DNA of 64,000 nucleotides from Aporrectodea caliginosa (GCA_020284085.1 JACEVL010006447.1:1990245-2054244); one strand, 5' to 3'; positions 11,740 through 23,499 are shown, counted from the stretch's first letter. A program made the numbers and translations. The notes: generated by a model not told the origin, from the letters alone.

Positions 11740-12770
11740 ATGAATGAGTGAATGAAAAGTAACTTATAGTTAGTTCGCTGATAAGTTGTTAGTTAGTCTA
11801 ATGGTCATGTAATCCAACTGGATAGTTTGACTTTGTTATTCACTGTTTTTGAGATTCCAGTTGTTCTTCAGACAAGAAACTATCTCATTCGAGGCCCACG
11901 CTCTTACAGTATACACGGCACTTAGTAGACGATGTTACGGACATGTACGATGTTACGGACATGTAGCGATGCACTATCTAATACCCACGCAACTCTTCAG
12001 TGAATCGTCGTCTAACTTTGCTTGGTCATAACTTCGCCAACGCCCCTATTTATCACAGGTGTCAGCAGAGTTGAGGATTAGTGTGATGGGCGTTATTTAC
12101 GCAATCACATCAAAGCTGCTCTAATGGCTTCTAAAGCGCCATTATCATGGTGCACAAGGAATCAATCCAAAATCATAAATTATTGGAGAGGTCAAATCCG
12201 ATGAGTGAGAAAGACAGACGTTAAGTTGGATTATTATGACAAGAATTAAAGAGAAGAACAAAACTAGACAGAGCAGACGGACTTAACTGAAACTCTTCTG
12301 ATCTCCGTTTACGTCACCGTCTGAACAGACCGGAACATAGACGTATTATACAGGTGATAAAATCGCTCCGATTATCTACAACTCCAATCCACCCATCTCT
12401 CACCTTTTAGCGCCAGTTACTCACAATTCAACCGGACCAAGCAATTCGCTTCTCCTACGTCTTGACACTCCTTCACTTCTTACTTAACTCATTTAAAAAA
12501 AGTCGTCATCGCTGACAAGACTTACCACGATTTCTCTCTGTTTATCTTCATATATCCTCCAATTCAAGAAGCATCATTCAGATGCCTTTCTACCTTCCTG
12601 ACCTTTGAAATGGAAACTGACCCAACCGAATTTGTCTGAAATTCATCTAGCGCCTGTGCACACTGGTTTGCACGAAGAAACATTTTTATCTCAGGAAATG
12701 CGTAGTTTATTATTAGATGCGTAATGATTGCAGTTACCAAGTAAATGTGGAGGAGATAGAGATGGAAAGT
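11740..12770. other. non-coding spacer
   Basis: Contains a partial repeat at 12060-12125 similar to 11415-11465 and an 18-bp duplicated word at 11937-11970. No gene is supported. Confidence 0.4.
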
Positions 12771-12775
12771 GCTTA

Positions 12776-13043
<268 letters not shown>

Positions 13044-13044
13044 C

Positions 13045-13508
13045 TAGGGCTGATGATTAATCGCAGTTAACGCCCAATTTACAAGTTAAATTTTCGGGAC
13101 GATTAGCGCAATTAAAAACTTTAATCGTGATTAAATTTTAATCGCAAACGCAGTTTTGGATAGTAATTTACAGAACACTGTCATGCATGAGGTACTGGAG
13201 AAAGTGAATGAACCTGTTGAATCTGCATTTCTCTACACAAAAAAGTGACAAATTAACAACAACGAAATTGTTTTAACAAACTTCATCTTTTTTAACAGTA
13301 CTTGTATTTAGTAAATATATTGTTAAAAAATATGAAGTTCATTTAAGAAAAGAAATGTTATTTGCTATTTATTAATGTCTATAAACAACATCAATACTGC
13401 ATTGTTCTTTTCTCATGATGCGATTAATCGCTTAGATTAAACGCGACTACTTTCTAAAAATTGAAAGATTAATCGCGATTTTAAGTTTTGTATAATTGAA
13501 CAGCTCTA
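13045..13508. mobile_element. short TIR element (hAT-like MITE) inside a microsatellite
   Basis: The ends TAGGGCTG (13045) and CAGCTCTA (13508) are inverted, and both subterminal regions are rich in the word ATTAATCGC and its complement (left 13057-13140, right 13420-13485). It lies between AC/AT microsatellite blocks, so the target duplication cannot be told from the repeat. No transposase frame is present. Confidence 0.55.
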
Positions 13509-13539
13509 ACACACACGCACGCACACACACAGACAAACA

Positions 13540-14400
13540 TGTATACAAACACATGTATAAAATATAATTGCGAAATACTTGATGCGAAAACTTTTATTGT
13601 CAGGATGCTATATACTTTCAACTGTGTTTTTAAGATGTCTGCACACCAAAGTGCGATTAGCAATTGGTTAATAAAGAATATACATAATTACTTACTTTTT
13701 AGTTGTGTGCTTGTGCGGGGTTGTGTGTGTGCTTGTTTGTGTTTGTGTGTGTGTGTCTACATAAAAGAAGGAAAGGCCTGTCGTTGCATGAATCTCGGGC
13801 GAAGCACAGACGGCCTGGGGAAGGCTGCTTGAACTGCTTGAGCTGTTACGGAATGACAGATGAACCGAATGCTAGCCTATACTGGATTTGTATTTTAGTC
13901 TACTGGCCAACTGCTAAGAAGAAGAAATACGTCAGGTCTTAATGCGGTTACTAACAGCATCTAGGAAGACCAGCAAGTACAGGATCATGTGGACGCATTG
14001 CATCTTGGTTCTCTAACAGCCTCAGTCTCAGAGATGCCATCCCGCGGTCTCATTTAAATGCGCTCATAACTCGATCTCCAGCAACGCGGCTCCAGGCATG
14101 GCGCAGATTCACACGCACACGCACACGAACTCCAGTCTTCTTCACGTTTTATACGTGGTGAGTAGAAATGATAATAATGTCAGTGCAAAGCTGTTGAACT
14201 CCGAAGCAGGATATGGTTGCTTGCTATCTGATGGAAGAGAAACTGACGTCGACGAAGCACTGGACTTTAATTATGTCCGTTTACCTCCCTGTATTACTTC
14301 TTCATCAACGCGAAACAGATTTCCACCTTCATACATATATACAGCCGAAAATATACTGCATAGAAGATATGATTCGCATCCGTTCCGTGTTGCATGTATA
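13540..14400. other. spacer upstream of the mucin-like gene
   Basis: A GT-rich patch lies at 13700-13760 and an AC patch at 14108-14130. No supported exon is seen; the 14098-14403 open frame lacks any family feature. Confidence 0.35.

Positions 14401-14403
<3 letters not shown>

Positions 14404-14457
<54 letters not shown>
14404..14457. repeat. (AT)n microsatellite
   Basis: Pure AT run of about 54 bp, about 400 bp upstream of the signal-peptide exon. Confidence 0.95.
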
Positions 14458-14460
<3 letters not shown>

Positions 14461-14858
14461 TCGACAGTACAGCATGGTTTCTTCGGAGAAGATGCGTACT
14501 AATTTTAGACTCTACTGTTGATCTGAGGCCAAGCAGCTTCCCACTGGACGCATGCGTCTTCAGTGTCTGTCTTACGCATGCAGGCCTTTCTGACAGAGCA
14601 AGGCGGATAGAGAGATGGAAGTAGAACTGCAGGAGGAGGAGGGGGAAGGACGTGAAGGAAGGGGAGAGGAGGAGGAGGATGATAGGAGGAAGTAGGATAG
14701 CGTTAGCTCCTAATAGCGCACATGTAAACGTTATGCTGGCAATTGAGCAAGTTGTGCACATGAATCAGTCTTAAGACAGAAGCAACTCCAGTTCCGCTCA
14801 TACACTTGCTTGCCCTGGAAGCGATATCTAAACAAAGCCGTTTCCTAAATGCTTCGGC

Positions 14859-14910
14859 ATGGCTCTAACAATTTTTCTGCTTGTTTGTCTTTTGCTGAAC
14901 TCGTTGCCTG
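14859..14910 (+). CDS. exon 1 of mucin-like SEA membrane protein: signal peptide
   Basis: ATG at 14859 opens MALTIFLLVCLLLNSLP, a hydrophobic run typical of a secretory signal peptide, and ends exactly at a strong donor, CCTG|GTAAGT (14911). The exon ends after one base of a codon (phase 1). The next large open exon begins after an acceptor, TTTGTAATCCTCGTAG, in the same phase, so the junction codon is GGT (Gly). Signal cleavage would fall near Ser-Ala in the first residues of exon 2. No TATA box or transcription start could be placed. The splice link is inferred from phase and site quality, not from transcripts. Confidence 0.65.
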
Positions 14911-15422
14911 GTAAGTTTTTTAAAACTATCAATCTATTAACGCCACAATAATATATAATTATCATTCTTAGCCAGTTTCCCTTTTTGTTGATGGAGACGA
15001 TGCAAAAGAAGAGTGAACTTGTTGACAGGTCAGTTCTCTGGCACGGCAGAATGATCGTGTAAGGTGACTAACTGTGCTGAAAAGTTTCTTAAACATGTCA
15101 GTGGTTTATAGTTTAAGACATTAATAACAGGGAACTGTTATTTACCAATGAGCCAAGTACACTGCAGTCAGTTACACGTACTTTTAAAGAAGAAGGAAAG
15201 CGTTTTATCTTCTGGATTCAGCCCTGGTATTTATGAATTGTTTTATTCTGGTCAATCGAAAATGAACTCAATCCAGACAAGGTTTAGGATACCATTAGAG
15301 TAGATGCATTGTAATTAAATATTTGGTAAATCGAATCGACGCATCAAGGGAAAGCAGTTAACTCAGTAACTCTGTCGAGTGAGCAGTAAGCCTATTGTTT
15401 ATGATTTATTTACATCGATGTA

Positions 15423-16011
15423 CACGGTGATTCATTAAAAAACGTCCCCCTACATAAGTTAGCATAACTCATGTAGATGACCATCAATTTTATTGAAATT
15501 TCAGAACAATGACGCTTGATGCTCTAGCCAAGTGCTACATAAATTGTTTCACATTCAAAGACAAAATGACGTAACGCGAATGACGAAACTAATGACGTCA
15601 CGACTATCTCACGGGACACTGTTGCGTTACTGGAAACTGAAACACCTGATTTCATCCCGCCTACTTTGTGGCCACCCAACAGCCCTGATTTAAATCCAGT
15701 GGACTATAAGATATGGAGTGCCATGCAAGAGAAGGTCTACAGATCTCGAATATGTGATGTCAGTGAGTTGCGAAGTCGAATTGTGGAGGCATGGGACCAA
15801 ATGGATCAGCGCATCATTGATGAATCAGTCAAACAGTGGCGTACTCGTCTTGGCGTAGCTTCCAAAGGGGGTCAATTTGAACATAAACTTTAACTTTCCT
15901 AATGTTTAGAAATAACTCCTCTGTCTTCCTTTAAAATTTCTTTCACTTAGCATGACATTTGACGGAGTAACAGTGAAATATGCAGGGGACGTTTTTTAAT
16001 GAATCACCGTG
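15423..16011 (+). mobile_element. internally deleted Tc1/mariner-type element
   Basis: Two perfect 27-bp terminal inverted repeats (15423-15449 and 15985-16011, starting CACGGTGATTCATTAAAAAA) are flanked by TA at 15421-15422 and 16012-16013, the target duplication of Tc1/mariner elements. Only the C-terminal part of a transposase remains: the frame around 15615-15893 contains ETPDFIPP, then WPPNSPDLNPVDYKIW, which carries the third catalytic acidic residue, and ends GGQFEHKL. The N-terminal DNA-binding region and first catalytic residue are gone. It lies in intron 1 of the mucin-like gene, in the same orientation. Identical ends mean it is fairly young. Confidence 0.92.
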
Positions 16012-16381
16012 TACTTAACGCCAAGTGGCGAACATCAATTAATGGTGCCTTAGTTCATATAAAATGGCCGCTTAAGGATAGAATATGCGTACTCCATTCT
16101 GAAGGGCAGGCACTGAGCTAGGTAATAGACTAACTCGTTAGCCTACACTCTAAAGTCGTCCGAAGGTGGTTTCATTTGTCAAATAAATGGCAATATTTAA
16201 TCCAGAAACGATGAAAAAGAAAGTCTAACAAAGTATTACTTAATAAACAGGAGAAACGATCAAACCTAAAAACAACGTTTTCGTTGTCCTCGGTTTCTCT
16301 AAAGTCTAAAGCTAGACACAAAGGCCATCTGGTTGGTTGATCATGCTGTAATTTCTTATACTTTCTTTGTAATCCTCGTAG

Positions 16382-18289
16382 GTCACTCGGCCGACTATTC
16401 CGATGGCTCTGGGGAAATATTGGCAGACGAATCGACCGGAAACTACCAGATAGAATTTGAAACCGGAAGTGCTCAGCTGGACTACGCGCCCGTTCCGGAA
16501 GTCTTCGGAGAGGAGACAATGGCCGTGGCACAAACGTCGACTGACATACTTACTTCAATTTCCAATGGAAGTGACTTTCTGTCAGCCGCATCGAAACCTT
16601 CCTCTATTGTTGCTGACCAGAGAACCAGCGTCGCCAGAAGCACAGAGCAACCAGCGCACGATAAGATAACAGAGACAACGTTAGAGGTTGAGACTCCTCA
16701 TGAGACTCCTAGGATTAGTCACGTGTTGGTGGATAAGACTCTTACGGTTATTAACGAGACTTCATTCGCTGCAGACGAAAGCCGCGGCAGCCACGTTTCT
16801 CCGTCGAGGAACCTTTCCTCCGGTAATTACTCCGACCGGATGTGGCAACTGGCAGATGTTCGGCAGCAGACAGAAGGAGGCGGATCCCAGACGAACAGCC
16901 ATCAGTCTTCAGATGGAAACTTACGAAACGTAGCAGCAGCTGCAACGCTGAGTAATAGACCCGTTCAACAGCCAGACACGGCCAGCGACGACGCCATCTA
17001 CCGGTCAGGAAGCCCCACTACTATTCAGCCTATCATGGAGGGTAACGCAGACAGTGAACAGAGTACGTCTACTAGAGCAGACCAACAGATTACACAATCT
17101 GAGGAAGAACGACCTATTTGGACACCATTAGGCAATCCTATTCTGGACTTTTTGGATGGCAACAATAGGGTGGAAACCACGACCAGTATTGTTCAGAGTG
17201 GCACAGAATTGACTACAGAATCAGTTACACAAGCAACGAACTGGTCTCATTCGCTCCAGGAAACTCTTGGCTTTCCAAAGACATCTACCTCAGTGCCATT
17301 TGTCGTCGATATCCAAATCTTGACAGCGACTGGTAATCCTACTCAGATGGAAAGTACAGCTGCACTCATTCCGTCAACGACTCCTTCTTACTCCGACTCA
17401 ACAGGACCAGAGTCGAAGAAAGCCATGGGATCCGAATGGCCTCTGTCTACGATGTATTTCCTTCTGACCCGCCAAAACAACGCTAATGACATCGATTACA
17501 TAAGCACAGAAGCAGCAGAAGAGGCAGAAGGACGGAAAGGAGAAATAGAACTCGTAAGAGGACACACAGAAGTGCAAGACCTAGAGCAGGAACAACCGCA
17601 TAAGTTCCCAACATCCGTGACGATCGAATACAGTGAAAATGAAACTCGCCGAGATGACACTGTGATATCTACGACATCTGCTCGGGTCGAGAATGACGAT
17701 TTTCAATCCTTCAGCTCGAGAACGCTACATTCGGATGAGCTCCACCTGGAAAGTACTCTCCGTATGTTGCCAGAGTCAAGTCAGTCAACTGCGTCACCGT
17801 TACAATATTCTGGTGAAATTTTTCCAGACAATCAGACTGCAAATGCAAATGAAACAGATCTATATTCTGAAAAATATTCCAAAACCGATTTCCACAGTCA
17901 ATTACTAATACCCGAAGTAAGTAACCAAACAATCAGTTACATAGCAGAAACAGTCACGCCAAATCAGAAACAAAAGTTACGAGAGAATATCACGTGGAAT
18001 AACAGAGAGAAACACCAGAACAATTACTCATACGCGGAAACGACCGAAGAGACCCAAGGAATAACTCAGTACTCGACGAACATTTCAGATGAAGATCAGA
18101 ATCCTAGCACTTCTCTCTTCCTACAGGAAAAAGAGACTAGCAATGCTGACAACATCACCGTTATTAACAGTCACATCCTGATGGATATCTCAGATGGAGA
18201 CTCAGTGGCGGATTTCTACGAAAGATCTGTCAATGTGACTCCAGAACTGAACAGCCGAAGTCAAAATAGGACAATGACACCAAATATAG
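16382..18289 (+). CDS. exon 2: Cys-free, Ser/Thr-rich glycosylated ectodomain
   Basis: A 636-residue exon, phase 1 at both ends, after the acceptor at 16381 and before the donor ATATAG|GTCAGC at 18290. It starts GHSADYSDGSG. Composition is dominated by Ser, Thr, Glu, Asp, Gln and Asn with no cysteine at all; the only Cys in the wider open frame falls beyond the donor. I count 15 N-glycosylation sequons (for example NGS, NET, NLS, NYS, NWS, NQT, NIT, NVT, NRT). These features fit an extended, disordered, heavily O- and N-glycosylated stalk as in membrane mucins. There is no internal tandem repeat, unlike many vertebrate mucins. No homologue is recognised by sequence; the family call rests on the linked SEA, Cys-rich and transmembrane exons. 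If the donor is not used, the frame ends at 18339. Confidence 0.7.
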
Positions 18290-18459
18290 GTCAGCAGTGT
18301 TTTCAGTCTAAATACATTCCAGTTAAAGCCAAGCTTTGATAATGACCCACCGAATGACGGTTTACTTAACGAGGCTCCTGCAATAATTCTGTAGGTCTTG
18401 AGAAACCTTTTGGCATTTAATATTTACAATAAATCATAACGTGGAAGTTGTATAGCACC

Positions 18460-18605
18460 ACGAAATTCTTCCGTCCAAGGTCATCGTATAACGGCCTCTA
18501 GGTGATAGAACGATGCTAACATCTTTTAACACCTGTAACCGATCATTTTCAACCAGTTTCTAAGGTTGAGGCCCGTGAACTGCTTAGCCACGACTCAAAC
18601 AAGGA
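18460..18605 (+). repeat. intronic direct repeat, copy 1
   Basis: The segment starting GAAATTCTTCCGTCCAAGGT is repeated with moderate divergence at about 19370-19505, including the words CTGTAACCGA and CATTTTCAACCAGT. The two copies flank exon 3 of the mucin-like gene in direct orientation. Confidence 0.75.
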
Positions 18606-18845
18606 GGTGACGTGATCCGAAGATTAGCCAATAATCTTATAATCTTAAACACGGTTTTGGATGCACCGAAATCAGACAAAAAATTCCTCGCCGAAGGTGA
18701 GATTTACGATTCAAGAGGAAAAATTGCACGACAGAGACAGACGAAGAGAAGTAGGCTACACAGATGAGTCTAGAAGAAAACCCTAATATATGAAAAGTAG
18801 ACCCACTGATTCATAATGAGGACTTGACATACGTTCTCATTGTAG

Positions 18846-18983
18846 ATGGGCACATCGTAAAAGTGGCGCTGACTTTGAAACTTGAGACAGATGGTCTCAT
18901 TGACGTCGTCGGCGCAGCTCAGGATTCGCAGAAGATCCGTAAACTGCGATTCTCGCTTGAACATCAGGTTATAAATTTGGAAA
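18846..18983 (+). CDS. exon 3: first part of SEA domain
   Basis: Begins after the acceptor ACGTTCTCATTGTAG (phase 1, completing an Asp codon) and reads DGHIVKVALTLKLET... then QDSQKIRKLRFSLEHQ. A beta strand followed by a helix with an S-x-K/Y-x-x-L pattern is how SEA domains begin. I place the donor at GGAAA|GTCTGT (18984), because this keeps phase 1 and, joined to exons 4 and 5, gives 19 residues between the helix and the Gly-Ser cleavage motif, the same spacing as I recall in human MUC1. The alternative donor CATCAG|GTTATA (18968) ends in phase 0 and fits less well. Both donors are non-consensus, so this 3' border is the weakest part. Confidence 0.55.
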
Positions 18984-19369
18984 GTCTGTACCTTTTAAAG
19001 CATTATCTCTTCAGATGCATCATTTCAAACAGTCTTTTATGTATCTTAAGCTAAATATAAACGTCATTACCTTAGTGATTTCATTGTTGGTTTAGAGGAT
19101 GCTAATAAGCTGATTATCTTGACTTTCTGCTTTAAAACCTTAAAAGGAAATTTTACAATTTTAAATGGACATAATTATAAGCTTGAGATTGCTCACTTAA
19201 AAGATAGTCTAAGCGAATTTCTAGATACACGTAGTTACTATAGCTCATTTTAGAATACCATCCCTATAGGACTCCGTTGTTGGCGGTCACTGACCTGCAG
19301 CTTGACAACCTCTGTTGGCTGCGTGTTCCTCAGCGAATCACGTGCAGACTGTGCTTGATGACCTATCCG

Positions 19370-19505
19370 GAAAATTCTTCCGTCCAAGGTCGTCGTATAA
19401 ATGGCCTCAATAAATTCCAGTTGATAGAGCGATGCAAACATCATTATAACCTGTAACCGACCATTTTCAACCAGTCTCAAAGGTTGCGTTACCTAGCCAA
19501 GACTC
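19370..19505 (+). repeat. intronic direct repeat, copy 2
   Basis: Second copy of the segment at 18460-18605, with small insertions. It starts GAAAATTCTTCCGTCCAAGG. Lies in the intron after exon 3. Confidence 0.75.
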
Positions 19506-19559
19506 AAGCAAGCACTGAATGATCCTATCTCAGACTACATCTCAGACTTCTGCACTCGA

Positions 19560-19860
19560 GTAGCAGGCAAGATGTCTGCTACGATCATCGTCAACAAATT
19601 AATTACAAGTTCCGCGATCTGCTGCGAGGTTTGGCGACTGTTCCATCTCTGTCGCTAGACCCACCGTGTGGAACAGTTTTCCCGACCATGTGAAGAATGT
19701 GACATCTCTGGAGACGTTTAAATAACAGCTCAAGACCAATCCCTTTAAGCCATGACTTCAGTGATTAATTTTTAAAATCGTGTACAAAGCCCGTTTCTTC
19801 GTCCTCGGCTGGTCTGCAACACTATATGGGTCGTCTTGTTATTATTATTAGTCTAGATAC
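19560..19860 (+). pseudogene. LINE 3'-end relic in intron
   Basis: Around 19665-19725 the plus strand reads VWNSFPDHVKNVTSLETFK, the C-terminal motif of CR1/L2-like LINE proteins, then an in-frame stop and QLKTNPFKP. It ends near a short (ATT)n tail at about 19838-19850. Severely 5'-truncated and inactive. Confidence 0.6.
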
Positions 19861-20286
19861 CTAACTTTAATATACTATTCCGGCGCGATGCAAGTCAACC
19901 GTCTCTAAAATCCATCTGCGTAATGCAAAAATATTTCTTGCACTATTTCACTAAATTTAATTCTGGACCTACTGACAGTAGGTCCAGACAGTAGGTTAGT
20001 AGAAGCATAGTGCTATACATAAGCTAATTTTTTACGCCTTCTGTGTTTATATATAAACGATGGCCTCTGGTACTCTTCTTGAAGTAGCTTTAACTAAGTC
20101 AAATCAAATTAACTCAGGATAGAGTTTCTATATTGCAATGTTTCTTGTGTTTTAAAGCTGAACAAAGTCTTCGTCGATTGTCCAGGATATGTGCGTTCGG
20201 AAATTCTGGCTATTCGGTCAGTAATTTAAAGAAATCTTTGCAAACTCTCAGTTGTGTTACGGTATAGTTACTGGCTTATTACTCAG

Positions 20287-20325
20287 ATTCATCAACCGGT
20301 GCGGTTAAGGTTTTCAACTGCTCTG
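20287..20325 (+). CDS. exon 4: 39-bp middle SEA exon
   Basis: A short exon between the acceptor TACTGGCTTATTACTCAG and the donor CTCTG|GTGATA. Phase 1 at both ends. It encodes NSSTGAVKVFNCS once the flanking bases are joined, giving two sequons (NSS, NCS) and the hydrophobic strand that precedes the SEA Gly-Ser site. The length is small, so the call depends on phase, domain fit and the exact spacing it restores. A rival 31-bp exon at 20186-20216 is also flanked by splice sites, but leaves the domain about eight residues short. Confidence 0.45.
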
Positions 20326-20734
20326 GTGATAGAAGAATTTGATTTATGGTTCGCTCCTCTGATTTCCTACAAAGCACCAGAATTCGATGACGATAATGAG
20401 GTTTATTATTATTGTTTCTTGTTGCTGCTATTCCTTTAAATGTCTGCGACACCTTTAAAAATCTAGCCTACTGCTAGCTAGGCATACTCGAACATCATTT
20501 TCATACAGATTAACAGGCCCTTCTTAACGGACTCTTAACATAGTTTTGGCTGATGCTGTTGATACATACTTAGAAGACTTTTAAAGGCGTTCCGTAACAT
20601 AACGATATGTTTGTTACATGTCTTTCAACTCTTTTCGACATCGAATTGGTTAGTAGCAACATCATTTTGTACCCCAATCTGTTGACTGAACTGAAATCAT
20701 GGTTTGTTCAACTTCACTGATGTGCCTTGCAGAG

Positions 20735-20911
20735 CTGGAAGTATCTTGGCGAAAGGAAATTTACTTTTCGACGCATCTTTCCTCTTGTTTGATTCCTATG
20801 GAACGAAGCGAATACTCGATTACGTCACCAGATATGCGCTTCCTCAAATGACGTCACCTACTCCTTTGGGACGCATCGACCCAGGATGGGCGAACCCGTT
20901 ACGTCAACAGT
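20735..20911 (+). CDS. exon 5: second part of SEA domain with Gly-Ser site
   Basis: Starts after TGATGTGCCTTGCAGAG and reads AGSILAKGNLLFDASFLLFD..., then RILDYVTRYALPQ. The G-S-I-x-x-x-G-x-L-x-F pattern is that of the SEA strand where membrane mucins undergo self-cleavage between Gly and Ser. The exon ends at a strong donor, CAACAGT|GTAAGT, in phase 1. In the GCAGAG acceptor the second AG is needed for phase; the first AG would shift the frame. The amino-acid fit to SEA is the best evidence in the gene for a known domain. A ProfileHMM search was not possible. Confidence 0.65.
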
Positions 20912-21002
20912 GTAAGTTCTTTACCGGTGATGACTAGGAGCATGTTGGACTGTCATGGGATGGTAGAATGCTGGTTATCAGTATGGGAAACTGTAAAGCA
21001 CT

Positions 21003-21300
21003 GTCATGTAATGTAATGTAATGTTGGGTCAAGTTATGTCATGTAATGTCATGTTACGCAATATTATTCACTGTAACTTAATATGCTATGATTCAATGCG
21101 ATGTGATGCTATGAGATTTACATTGTGTACTGTTATGCGATTTAAACTCCAAGTGATGTCATGCAATGCCTTGTAACACAATGTAATTCAAATGATGCGT
21201 CTTAATATGTAGTCCAATATGACATAATGGGATGTAATGCGGTGTAATGTGATGGCATGTAAATGTGATGTAATGTGATGCAATTAATGTAATGTTAAGC
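21003..21300. repeat. degenerate TGTAA-type repeat in intron 5
   Basis: Loose array of TGTAATG/TCATGTAATG words, strongest at 21003-21060 and 21230-21300. No precise unit survives. Confidence 0.6.
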
Positions 21301-21959
21301 ATTGTAGCACAAGTTTTATAGCACCCGTTTAAGGTGCGCTCCAAACTCAGTTCCGGCAAAATAGAAATCTTTAAAAAGTGACGACAGGGGACGACATTAG
21401 CATCTGTTTCGACAGATAAGGAGGCGGTGATCAAGAAGTGGGCGATATTGAATAGATAACGCCACATGCTTGTGAGTGCATATAAAATCTGGTTGCTGTT
21501 TTGTTTGTCTTCTTCTCTTTTCCTTTTCTTCCATTCGCTTTTATTTTTCTACTCCAGTTCTAATCTTCTTTTCTCTCGTTTAATTTATATGACGACAAAA
21601 TATCACTACTTTTTTTAAAACACTGAAAAACCTGGAATAACTAATTGCTTTGTTGCCAACAATCAAGTGGCAGCAATATTGGAAAGTGGTAGGCCCTCTA
21701 TCGCTAATATTCTTGAAGAGAATCTATGTAAAGTAGGCCTAACCATCACAATGATCTAAGCGTTCTTTCTCGGCGATAGGAAGCAATTGGTTTAGCTACC
21801 AACGAAAAAGATTTGTCTATGCGACTTGAGAGACTAGACAGACGAACATCATTGCAATGCAAACACCCTTTGTATACATTTAGATAGATCTTGTTGCCCA
21901 ACGTGAATAACATACATTGTCACCTGATTGAATTTATTTATGTGAACTGAACGGTTAGT

Positions 21960-22280
21960 TCCTGTTTAACGACGCTGTATATAATAGCACAGATGATTAG
22001 CGTTATGAGGATGATCATGAGGATGATGAAACCGACAATTTGTACAGCGCCGTAACAGAGCGCATGCTGTTACAAGGGTGCTTTAACAAATCTAAAGGTC
22101 AGTCAGGGATAGATATGCTTTCGAGAGGTAGTAACTTGAAAGCATCTACTGAAGTTGAGACACGGATTGAGGGTGGGAGGCTGTTCCAGCACTTTGGTCC
22201 CGCCACCGAGAAGGCGTCGCCCTCATCCTTTCTCAAGGCTTGGGACTGGCACTACCAGAGTATGGAAAGTGGTGGAGTTG
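21960..22280 (-). repeat. dispersed repeat fragment in intron 5
   Basis: Includes GCGCCGTAACAGAGCGC near 22050, also seen in a changed form at 40127-40160, and on the minus strand GTGCCAGTCCCAAGCCTTGA (22229-22252), shared with 25069, 37940 and 39895. These are parts of a dispersed retroelement-like family. No reading frame is convincing. Confidence 0.5.
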
Positions 22281-22568
22281 AGCTGTATGAATAAACAAAA
22301 TTCCATTTCAAATAAAAGCTTAAACGTATAGACGAGAGTTTTAGTGTTTTTCCGAGAAGCATCAAAGGGCTAACAGATTTGGAAAAGATTTGAATCAGAT
22401 GTTGATTGAAACCATATTTTAAGCAACGACAAAACATTTAATTAAATCGGACCGTAAATTTAAATTGTGCAAACCTCCACTCAAAACTGAACAATTATGA
22501 AAGGAGTCTGCATTCTTATAAGCGATGGATGATTATAATTCGCCAGGTGGCGTTACTCTCTGGTTTAG

Positions 22569-22757
22569 TGTTGGCGTTGGAGGCGCAGCTGTCGACGACA
22601 CCTTGTGACTGTCTTGAGAACATCTGTGGTCTTTGCTCCCACTGTCGCCATAACGAAACGTTCATCTGGTGCCAGGCTGACTGCGATCTAGAAGCACATC
22701 AGATGTGTGTGGCTGATGACTTCCACTTCCGAACAACGGACTCCAGATGCGCGTATG
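22569..22757 (+). CDS. exon 6: Cys-rich (EGF-like) extracellular module
   Basis: Starts after GGCGTTACTCTCTGGTTTAG in phase 1, so that it joins exon 5 in frame (junction Leu). It reads LALEAQLSTT and then nine cysteines: PCDCLENICGLCSHC, ETFIWCQADCDL, HQMCVADDF and DSRC. The sequon NET lies between them. Position directly after a SEA domain matches the EGF-like modules of membrane mucins, though the Cys spacing is not a textbook EGF. Two possible ends: TATG|GTACCA (22758, phase 1) or AAGAC|GTAGGC (22822, phase 2). Only the second joins exon 7 directly; the first needs another small exon in the 3-kb intron. Confidence 0.6.
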
Positions 22758-23159
22758 GTACCATCAATATTAAGCACATGCAGACGATAACTTACATATC
22801 ACTGGCTATGAATTTTAAGACGTAGGCCCTACACCGGTAAAAGAATGACCAATATGTTTAGTACAATTCGCTTTAATAGTATAAACACCTTAAATCCCGT
22901 AAAAGACTAGTCAATGTTCCAGCAAATACATTCACTACGGGTAAAATTCAGTCTCTTTGCAACTGGAAAATCAAATGTAACTGGATTTATTAATGACCTT
23001 GCAACTGTGAATGATACAAGTATGTTCTACTCGACTGCTCAAACGTGACTGTAGTAGGCCTATATGATTAAATTGGGTCTCTTCCTACAGCCTTCTCCCT
23101 CCTTAAAACCTTCTTCTTCTTTATGGGTTCTCGCACTGGGAGCGCTACTGAATGGCCAC

Positions 23160-23220
23160 TGCTGTGAGCGGCGCTATGTAAATTAACAAATAAAAAATTG
23201 ATATAATTACGCCTGGCATT
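23160..23220 (+). repeat. LINE-type 3' tail
   Basis: GCGGCGCTATGTAAATTAAC followed by A-rich sequence is like the 3' ends of L2/CR1-type copies elsewhere in the window (62872, 45945). Coding sequence is not recognisable. Confidence 0.4.
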
Positions 23221-23499
23221 GAAATATCACTTCACCTGCAATCGGCTGAATGGTTTTCAGGTTAGTTACATGTACGTGCAGCTGAAATTGTGATAGAGAT
23301 ATATACTTATAAGATGTTGGAGGGTGTCTTTCAGGTAACATAACAATTATCTTCCACCACTTTGTGATTCTAATTAACTGAGACATCTAACAAAGATATA
23401 ACTATTGAGTAATCACGTTGTCCACGTTTCATCTCTATGTCAAAAGAAACGGCAAATCGAATCCATATTCATGTATTGGTATGAGCGCAATTACCTGCA

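Noticed and set aside
20186..20216. 31-bp exon alternative in the SEA domain
   Set aside because: Splice sites are fair, but joining it leaves the domain about eight residues short of the usual spacing; kept only as a rival to 20287-20325.
23097..23163. Small exon between the Cys-rich and TM exons (phase 1 to 2)
   Set aside because: Splice sites and phases fit, but the peptide is a Phe-rich run and the donor lies next to a LINE-type tail; likely chance.
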